A stretch of DNA of 9,543 nucleotides, taken from Vitreoscilla sp. (GTDB lineage: Bacteria > Pseudomonadota > Gammaproteobacteria > Burkholderiales > Burkholderiaceae). The notes under the pieces are model-generated. The model ran no database searches, had not been told where the DNA came from, and saw nothing but the letters and a program-made list of their open reading frames with translations. Every line of letters begins with the position of its first letter. The first letter of the stretch is position 1. Positions 4,386 through 9,543 of the stretch are shown piece after piece. The position numbers and the translations under genes were made by a program. The stretch covers positions 1-9,543 of the forward strand of contig JACMOG010000073.1 of the NCBI GenBank assembly GCA_014378125.1. The letters are read 5' to 3'.

Positions 4386-6539
4386 TCACGCCCGCGGCAA
4401 CGTGAGCACGATCCTCACCCCGCCCGCCACGTTCTCCGCCGCCACCGTGCCGCCCATCTTGGCCATGTAGGTCTTGGCCACGAACAGGCCCTGGCCGCGC
4501 TGCGGGGCGAGGGCGTCGGCGGCGGCCTCCGCGTCGGGCGCGCCGGACACGCCGTACTCGAAGATCCGGTCGATCAGCTCGGGCGGGATCGCGTCGCCCT
4601 CGTTGTGCAGTTCGACGACTGCGCGCGCCTCGTCCACGCGCAGGCGCAGCGTGACGGGCGTGCCCACGCGGCGATGGCGTTGCGCGTTCTGCAGCACGTG
4701 CGTGATGACGTCCTCCAGCGGGTACTCGTCGGCCCGCACCACCACCGGCTCGCCCGGGCCGTCGTAGCGCACGTCGACGATGCCGGCGTGCGGCGCGTTG
4801 GCGGCCACCTCGGCCAGGAACGCGTCGAGATCCAGCGTGGCCAGCTGCAGCGTGGTCGACTCGAACGCCTCGCTGGGCGACGCGCTGCCATACAGCACGC
4901 GGATGGCCTGCTGCATGCGCAGGATGTAGCGCCGGCTGGCGTCGTCGGGCGCGCCGTGCAGCGCGATCAGCGACTGCAGCGGCGACATGATCTCGTGGCC
5001 CACGGCCATCCACTGGTCCTTCTCGCGCTCGGCGCGCAGGCGGTCGCGCTGCATGCTCTCGTCCACGCGCTGCATCAGCTCGGCGAGGTTGCTCGCCAGC
5101 ACGCCCAGCTCGTCGGGGCCGCGCAGGTCGGCCACGTCCAGCGTCGACCAGCGGCGGCTGTCCCCGCCGTCGGCCATCACCGCGGCGGTGGCCGCGCGCG
5201 AGCGCTTGGTGAGCATCGTGATGCGGCGGATGATCGTCCACTCGATGGCGCCCCAGGCCAGCGCCAGCGCCACCAGCATCGCCACCACGAACCACGACAC
5301 GCGCGTGGCCACCAGCGCCAGCGCGCGATTGGCGCTGCGCTCATCGCCGAAGCCGTGCAGCTCGTAGCTGCCGACGGCGGTGCGGATGGTCTCGGTGGCC
5401 TCGATGGGCACGTCCTGGTCCTCCACCGGCAGGCGGCGCAGCAGGCCGCGCACGGCGTAGCCCAGGAAGTCGTTGACGGCCTGTGGCATCCAGTTCGACG
5501 TCGGCGGCAGGGCCGGGGCCGCGCCCTTGATCGTGGCGAGCACGGACACGGGGCCGGCGCCCTGCTTGCTCAGTTGCAGCGTCTCTCCAGGCAGCAGCTG
5601 CGCGCCGAGGTCGGACAGCGAGAACGGCGCCGTCGCGCCAGGCCGCGCGCTGTCGAACAGCGGCGCGGCGTCACCCGGAGCGAGCCACTGCACGCGCACG
5701 TCGATGCGGTTCATGTCGGCCGGCGGCCACACAGGATGCGGCGACGTGACGACGTCCTCGTGCAGCACCTCCACCGGCAGGCGCACCGAGAAGAACGCGC
5801 GGCGGGTACAGGCGTCGAGATCCTTGCCGTCGTCCAGGCACGGGCCGCCTTGCCACAGCCAGCCGCGGAAGTCGCGCGCGGGGCGCGACAGGATGCCGCC
5901 GTCGGCGTCCTCGGCGAAGCCGGTGAGGCGGCCGCGCACCACGTTGGCGGCGGTGGCCGGCTCGGGCTCGAACGGCGCGATCCAAGCGTAGCGCCGACCG
6001 CGCAACGTGACGTCCACGCGCAGCCGGCTGGCCAGCGACAGGTCGTGCTCGCCGGTGGGATGCGCCACCGGCGGCGGGCTGGGCGCATGCCCCACCACGT
6101 ACACGAAACCGCCGGCCCACGGGTTGCTGCCGAGGGCCACGCACAGCGCGGCGTCGCCAGGGTATTGCCGCGTGCAGCCGGCCATCTCCACGGCCTGCTC
6201 CACCTTGTTGTGGTCGTCGAAGTCGAGTGCCGAGAACGGCAGCACCAGCGGATGCACGGCGCCGGCCGACGCGGCCGACGACGCGGCCGGCCCCGGCGGA
6301 TTCAGCAGCGCCAGCTGGCCCGCAGGATGGCGCAGCTGTGCCGCCACCTGCCCCATGGTCTTGGCGAAGCCATCGCGATAGCTGCGGTGGCTGAGCTCCT
6401 TCTCGTCCTGCAGCACCGACAGCGCGATGGCGACGGTGGCCACGGCCAGCAGCAGGAACACGCCGCGGAAGAACAGCCGCAGGCGGAAGAACGCGAGGCC
6501 GGGCCAGCGCCATGCGGCGAGGCGTCGGCGCCAGGTCAT
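4386..6539 (-). CDS. Membrane-bound sensor histidine kinase with large periplasmic domain
   Basis: The product is 717 residues. Order: short basic N-terminus, membrane segment at about 22-43, extracytoplasmic region of about 370 residues, second membrane segment at about 413-434, a HAMP-like linker (435-500), the dimerisation/phosphoacceptor region with VGHEIMSPLQSL (phosphorylated His515), and a GHKL ATPase domain with N-box HVLQNAQRH (N618), G1-like HNEGDAIPP (646-652 region), IDRIFEYG (656-663) and G2 RGQGLFVAKTY (681-691). It should autophosphorylate on His515 and pass phosphate to the regulator encoded just upstream. The canonical G1 Asp is Asn646, a variant I recall in other kinases. 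I recognise no known input domain; the protein's four cysteines (122, 133, 234, 244) are all extracytoplasmic. The ATG at 6539 overlaps the regulator's TGA, so translation is coupled. The signal is unknown. Confidence 0.93.
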   Translation of the reverse strand: MTWRRRLAAWRWPGLAFFRLRLFFRGVFLLLAVATVAIALSVLQDEKELSHRSYRDGFAKTMGQVAAQLRHPAGQLALLNPPGPAASSAASAGAVHPLVLPFSALDFDDHNKVEQAVEMAGCTRQYPGDAALCVALGSNPWAGGFVYVVGHAPSPPPVAHPTGEHDLSLASRLRVDVTLRGRRYAWIAPFEPEPATAANVVRGRLTGFAEDADGGILSRPARDFRGWLWQGGPCLDDGKDLDACTRRAFFSVRLPVEVLHEDVVTSPHPVWPPADMNRIDVRVQWLAPGDAAPLFDSARPGATAPFSLSDLGAQLLPGETLQLSKQGAGPVSVLATIKGAAPALPPTSNWMPQAVNDFLGYAVRGLLRRLPVEDQDVPIEATETIRTAVGSYELHGFGDERSANRALALVATRVSWFVVAMLVALALAWGAIEWTIIRRITMLTKRSRAATAAVMADGGDSRRWSTLDVADLRGPDELGVLASNLAELMQRVDESMQRDRLRAEREKDQWMAVGHEIMSPLQSLIALHGAPDDASRRYILRMQQAIRVLYGSASPSEAFESTTLQLATLDLDAFLAEVAANAPHAGIVDVRYDGPGEPVVVRADEYPLEDVITHVLQNAQRHRRVGTPVTLRLRVDEARAVVELHNEGDAIPPELIDRIFEYGVSGAPDAEAAADALAPQRGQGLFVAKTYMAKMGGTVAAENVAGGVRIVLTLPRA

Positions 6540-7252
6540 GCTTTCGTGGCGAGCCACTTGAAGCCGCGCATCGGCACGCTCTCGATGCCTTCGAACGTGG
6601 GCTCGATATCGCGGAACGCCTCGCGGATCGTGCTGATGTGCTTGCGCACGTTGTCGCGGTTGCGGCCCGTCTTCACCACCTGGAACAGGTCGTCGTAGGA
6701 CACCACCTCGCCGCGATGCTGGTGCAGCGCGGCCAGGATGCGTTGCGCCGTCAGCGGCAGGTTGACGCGGTGGCCGCGCCACAGCACGGCGCCCTGGCCC
6801 AGCGGGTCGATGCTCAGCTCCTGGTCGACGGCCGTCGTGGGTCCGCCGGCCTTGGGGATGGGCCGGTCCTTGGAGGCCCGCAGCATCTCCAGCACCGTGT
6901 CGATGAAATCGGCCTCCTCGAAGGTGGTCTTCTGCAGGTAGTCCCAGGCATCGAGCGCCTTCATGGTGCTGCGGTAGATGGTGGCGGGCATGGCAGACAC
7001 CACCAGCACCGGCGTGCCGTGCTGCTTGTTGATGGCGTTGATCAGCGCCACGCCGGCGTGGCGCTCGCGGCCCAGCTCGATGTCCATCACCACCAGGTCG
7101 TAGCGCTCGCGGGCGATGGCGCTCTCGGCGTCGTCGCGCGTGAACCACTGGTCGACCTGCAGGCCCGGCCGCGCCGACAGGATCCACCCTTTCAGCTGGT
7201 CGCTGGTGGGCGGATCGTCTTCGATGATCGCGACGCGGGTGGTGTTCGACAC
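6536..7252 (-). CDS. OmpR-type response regulator (receiver + winged helix)
   Basis: The product is 238 residues from a GTG start at 7252-7250; AAAGG (7266-7262) lies 9 nt upstream and no better in-frame start is near. The receiver domain (about 5-125) has the acidic pair D12/D13 in IIEDD, the phosphoacceptor D57 in VVMDIEL, S86 in VVSAMP and K108 in YLQKTT, so it can be phosphorylated. After a linker, residues about 145-238 look like a winged-helix trans-regulatory domain: VLWRGHRVNLPLTAQRIL, GEVVSYDDLF, NVRKHISTIREAF (recognition helix region) and MRGFKWL (wing). It probably binds DNA as a dimer once phosphorylated by the kinase encoded downstream. It is the first gene of the two-gene operon. 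Targets are not evident; the shared intergenic region 7253-7414 is an obvious candidate. Confidence 0.94.
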   Translation of the reverse strand: MSNTTRVAIIEDDPPTSDQLKGWILSARPGLQVDQWFTRDDAESAIARERYDLVVMDIELGRERHAGVALINAINKQHGTPVLVVSAMPATIYRSTMKALDAWDYLQKTTFEEADFIDTVLEMLRASKDRPIPKAGGPTTAVDQELSIDPLGQGAVLWRGHRVNLPLTAQRILAALHQHRGEVVSYDDLFQVVKTGRNRDNVRKHISTIREAFRDIEPTFEGIESVPMRGFKWLATKA

Positions 7253-7282
7253 GATGGCAGACCTTTCGGTGGGGAGGCGTCG

Positions 7283-7288
7283 ATTATC
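7283..7288 (-). promoter_or_regulatory. Possible -10 box of the two-component operon
   Basis: On the - strand the hexamer is GATAAT, five of six matches to TATAAT, 30 nt upstream of the GTG start. No -35 is found at 16-18 nt (GTGACA is only 12 nt away), which could fit an activator-dependent promoter. Confidence 0.4.
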
Positions 7289-7357
7289 CGGCGGCCTCGC
7301 TGTCACGGGCGTGAAGGTTTGCTCCGGGCGCCGGAATGCAGTCGCCCCGGCGCGTCG

Positions 7358-7386
7358 TTGAACGCTCGGTGCGCGCTCGAAAGAAT
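7358..7386 (+). promoter_or_regulatory. Sigma70-like promoter of the SPFH/SH3 operon
   Basis: TTGAAC (7358-7363) and AAGAAT (7381-7386) are separated by exactly 17 nt, each with four of six consensus matches. The predicted transcript would start near 7393 and carry AGGAG (7401-7405) nine nt before the ATG at 7415. This is the only promoter in the window where both boxes are recognisable. Confidence 0.5.
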
Positions 7387-7414
7387 GCATCCACACACCG
7401 AGGAGAAGACCGAC

Positions 7415-8710
7415 ATGACCGACACCGACACCGACCACGTTCCGATCGACGCCGCCGCCCCGTTTCCGCCCACCCGCATCGATCGCCTCGCGGCGCGCCT
7501 GTCGCGGGTGCGTCCGCGGCCGCTGGTCGTCGGCGCCGTGCTGGTGGCCGCGACCTGGGGCCTGTGGACGCATCCGCCGCTGCGCAACGTGCCCAACGGC
7601 GACTTGGGCGTGCGCATGAATCGCCTCAATGGCGAGGCGACCGTCGTGCGAGCCGGCACCGAGTTCGTGGTCCCCGGCCTGCACGACCTGCGCGTCTACG
7701 ACCTGCACGAACAGACCTTCCATCCCGCCGACAGCGAGTCGGCCGGCGGCAGCGCGCCGTTCCAGTCGGTGGAGGGCCTGTCGATCGGCGTGGACATCGC
7801 CGCGCACTACGTGCTCGACCCGGCCCGCATCGGCACGATCGCCCGCGACCTGCCGGCCGATGTCGGCGGCGAGGTGGTGGCGCCCGCGGTGCGCGGCGTG
7901 ATCTACCGGGTGTTCACGCGCTACACCGTGCGCGAGATCTACTCGAGCAAGCGCGCCGAGATCCAGCAGGTGATCGAAGGCGAGTTGCGCCCCAAGCTGG
8001 CCGCCAGCGGCATCCTGCTGCGCGACGTGCAGATCGGCAAGGTCGACCTGCCGCCCGACTACAAGCGCGGCATGGAGTCGCTGCTGGCCGAGGAACTGGC
8101 CAGCGAGAAGATGCGGTTCACGCTCCAGCTTAAGGACAACGAGGTGAAGCAGGCCGCGCTGGAGGCCGAAGCCGACAAGGTGCGCCGCGAGAAGGGCGCC
8201 GAGGCCGCCGGCCAGGAGCAGATCATCGCGGCGAAGGCGCAGGAAGAGGCGATGGCCCACGTGCTGCCGTTCAAGCAGAAGCAGATCCAGCAACGCCAGC
8301 TGGAGGCCGAGGCCGACAAGGTGTCGCGCATCAAGACCGCCGAGGGCACCGCGGAGGCGCGCCGCATCGAGGCGTCGGGCGAGGCCGATTCGCGCAACAA
8401 GCTGGCCGATTCCGAGGTGTACCGCATGGACAAGGTGGGCAAGTCCACCAGCGAGCAGATGGCGCGCGAGGGCGAGCCCATCACGCGCCACCCGCTGCTG
8501 ATCCAGAAGGCCATGGCCGACAAGCTGTCCGACAAGGTGCAGGTGATCATCGCGCCGCCGCCGGCCGATGGCGGCTTCATCGGCTCGGCGTTGCTGGGCA
8601 GCCGCAACACGCCGGCGGCGGGACCCGCACCCGCACCCGAACCCGCGCCCGCGCCGGCCAAGCCCGCCAACGGCGACGACGACAACGCCCCGCAGGAGAA
8701 CCCGCAATGA
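7415..8710 (+). CDS. Membrane-anchored SPFH/Band 7 (prohibitin-like) domain protein
   Basis: The product is 431 residues. The start at 7415 is chosen over the in-frame ATG at 7385 because AGGAG (7401-7405) fits only the former. Order: polar N-terminus with basic residues RLSRVRPRP, one membrane segment (about 37-51), an SPFH/Band 7 domain (about 57-235: VPNGDLGVRMNR, VRAGTEFVVPGLHDLRVYDLHEQTF, YTVREIYSSKR, GILLRDVQIGKVDLPPDY), a long charged, Ala/Glu/Lys-rich coiled coil (about 225-345), and a C-terminal Pro-Ala tail (404-417). The positive-inside rule puts the SPFH domain on the periplasmic side, as in HflK/HflC. Family members form large oligomeric rings that organise membranes or hold proteases; the partner here is unknown. 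The next gene overlaps its stop codon as ATGA, so the two are co-translated. The similarity is to the family, not to one named protein. Confidence 0.9.
   Translation: MTDTDTDHVPIDAAAPFPPTRIDRLAARLSRVRPRPLVVGAVLVAATWGLWTHPPLRNVPNGDLGVRMNRLNGEATVVRAGTEFVVPGLHDLRVYDLHEQTFHPADSESAGGSAPFQSVEGLSIGVDIAAHYVLDPARIGTIARDLPADVGGEVVAPAVRGVIYRVFTRYTVREIYSSKRAEIQQVIEGELRPKLAASGILLRDVQIGKVDLPPDYKRGMESLLAEELASEKMRFTLQLKDNEVKQAALEAEADKVRREKGAEAAGQEQIIAAKAQEEAMAHVLPFKQKQIQQRQLEAEADKVSRIKTAEGTAEARRIEASGEADSRNKLADSEVYRMDKVGKSTSEQMAREGEPITRHPLLIQKAMADKLSDKVQVIIAPPPADGGFIGSALLGSRNTPAAGPAPAPEPAPAPAKPANGDDDNAPQENPQ
8624..8665 (+). repeat. Short in-gene repeat encoding a Pro-Ala tail
   Basis: Degenerate hexamers of the form CCCGCA/CCCGCG encode alternating Pro-Ala (residues 404-417 of the SPFH protein, PAPAPEPAPAPAKP). 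It is a flexible extended linker by composition, and the tract could vary in length by replication slippage in 6-nt steps without breaking the frame. Confidence 0.6.
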
Positions 8711-9543
8711 GAGTCCGCACCTCGCGCGGCAGCGGCCAGATCGGCTACCGCCTCACGCGCCGCCGCCACGACTTCGGTCACCCGCTTCCGGAATGCAACC
8801 CGGTGCGCACGTTCGCGATCTGGGTGCTGGCCACGCTGGCGGCCACGGCCTGCATCGTGTTCCCGCCGGCGGCGCACGCCGCCCCGCCCGCGCCACGCTC
8901 CGGCCCCGTGATGCAGGACGCGCTGCCGCTGCGCAGCGGCGCCCGCAGCGGCGGCACGCCGCTGGCCACGCTCACGCAGGGCGAGCTGGTGGAGGTGCGC
9001 GGCGAGCGCATGGACTACCTGCAGGTGTGGGATCTCGCGCGCGAACGCGGCGGCTACGTGCGCGCCGGCGCGGTGCGCACGCTCGCGCCCACGCCCGACG
9101 AGGCGCCCGAACTGCTCGCGCTGGTGCGCTTCCTGCGCGATCGCAGCGGCTCCGAGTCGCTGGGCCTGGGCGTGGCGGCCGCGTACCTGAAGGCCGCGCC
9201 CGCCGGCACGATCACGGCCGAGGCGTTCGACGCCATGGGCACGATGGCCGAGCGCCTGGCGTGGCGCACCAACGTGGCCGCCACGAATGCGGCCAACGCG
9301 CCGGTGCGCCCGGGCGAGCCGAACATCGCCGCGCAGCTCGAGGTCGCCGCGGGGCTGGGCATCCACTTCGCCAGCCTGGAGCGCGACGCCCACGTCTGGC
9401 TCTGCTACGACGGCGACGCGTTCCGCCACGTGGCCGCGCCCGCGCCCACGCCGGAGCAATCGGCGCGCGCCGCGCTGGCGCTGAGGCGCCCCGACTGCAT
9501 CGCCGACAGCACGCCGCCGCTGCAACGCTGGCAGGCCGACCGC
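8707..9543 (+). CDS. Secreted or anchored protein with SH3-like domain (3' end outside window)
   Basis: The frame is open from the ATG at 8707 to the window's end, 279 codons without a stop. AGGAG at 8694-8698 lies eight nt before the ATG, which overlaps the SPFH TGA, supporting this start. A basic N-terminus of 32 residues precedes a hydrophobic segment (about 35-52) and a signal-peptidase-like site AHA|AP after residue 58; a GTG at 8803 would give a conventional signal peptide instead. Residues about 68-126 look like a bacterial SH3-type domain (ALPLRSGARSG, LATLTQGELVEV, YLQVWD, GGYVRAGAV), a fold often used for cell-wall or protein binding. The rest (130-279) is Ala-rich and mostly helical by composition, and I recognise no family in it. 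Its coupling to the SPFH gene suggests the two products act together in the envelope; that is inference. Confidence 0.75.
   Translation, partial: MRVRTSRGSGQIGYRLTRRRHDFGHPLPECNPVRTFAIWVLATLAATACIVFPPAAHAAPPAPRSGPVMQDALPLRSGARSGGTPLATLTQGELVEVRGERMDYLQVWDLARERGGYVRAGAVRTLAPTPDEAPELLALVRFLRDRSGSESLGLGVAAAYLKAAPAGTITAEAFDAMGTMAERLAWRTNVAATNAANAPVRPGEPNIAAQLEVAAGLGIHFASLERDAHVWLCYDGDAFRHVAAPAPTPEQSARAALALRRPDCIADSTPPLQRWQADR

Noticed and set aside
4605..6698. Long + strand open frame (697 codons) opposite the histidine kinase
   Set aside because: It is Arg/His/Gln/Ala-rich low-complexity translation with no recognisable motif, antisense to a kinase with all its motifs. GC-rich codon bias produces such frames.
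7329..7352. CGCCGG/CCGGCG hairpin in the regulator-SPFH intergenic region
   Set aside because: Six-base GC-only complementarity is expected by chance at this base composition and it has no T-run or placement that suggests function.
6512..7414. Upstream extension of the SPFH frame across the response regulator gene
   Set aside because: The frame is open only because of GC bias; AGGAG at 7401-7405 and the SPFH domain layout support the ATG at 7415.
8059..9525. 488-codon - strand frame opposite the SPFH and SH3-like genes
   Set aside because: Its translation is shadow-like (Arg/Gly/His-rich) and conflicts with two + strand genes having ribosome-binding sites and recognisable domains.
7415..9543. 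SPFH plus SH3-like genes as a phage-defence system
   Set aside because: No nuclease, NTPase, toxin or nucleotide-signalling domain is visible nearby and no mobile-element context surrounds the genes; an envelope role is simpler.

Overview
The window is GC-rich chromosomal DNA from a proteobacterium, most likely a betaproteobacterium of the order Burkholderiales. Grounds for this are the strong G/C third-position bias, -10 boxes of the CACAAT/TAGAAT/TACAAT kind followed by GCGCC, an FMN riboswitch in front of a lone RibH2-type lumazine synthase, and the kinds of proteins encoded. Genus cannot be read from the sequence. I see no tRNA, rRNA, CRISPR array, transposase, integrase or phage gene. 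Gene density is high, and several neighbours overlap as ATGA or lie within 10 nt.

Layout. (1) 1-466: the 3' end of a 2OG-Fe(II) dioxygenase gene. It is followed by a 231-nt gap holding three consecutive inverted repeats, one of them a terminator-like hairpin. (2) 698-3059: an S10 serine carboxypeptidase-like protein and, 10 nt later, a RIO-family protein kinase, both on +. (3) 3068-3421 (-): a small uncharacterised protein, convergent with the kinase and divergent from the riboflavin locus. (4) 3548-4379: promoter, FMN riboswitch, a possible 29-codon leader ORF and a lumazine synthase gene (ribH). An imperfect inverted repeat spans the ribH stop codon. (5) 4386-7252 (-): a two-component operon, with the response regulator first and the histidine kinase overlapping it by ATGA. 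The kinase runs convergently into ribH with a 6-nt gap. (6) 7358-9543 (+), divergent from the two-component operon: a sigma70-like promoter, a membrane-anchored SPFH/Band 7 protein and, overlapping by ATGA, a signal-peptide protein with an SH3-like domain that runs off the end.

Working together. The riboswitch should lower ribH expression when FMN is plentiful. The response regulator and kinase form a complete phosphorelay pair with an unrecognised, cysteine-bearing extracytoplasmic sensor. The SPFH and SH3-like genes look like one translationally coupled envelope unit, and their position opposite the two-component operon invites, but does not prove, a regulatory link. No defence system or other clearly new multi-gene machine is evident. 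The observations most worth following are a REP-like palindrome family that appears to have extended the C-terminus of RibH, the coupled leader ORF after the riboswitch, and the kinase sensor domain.
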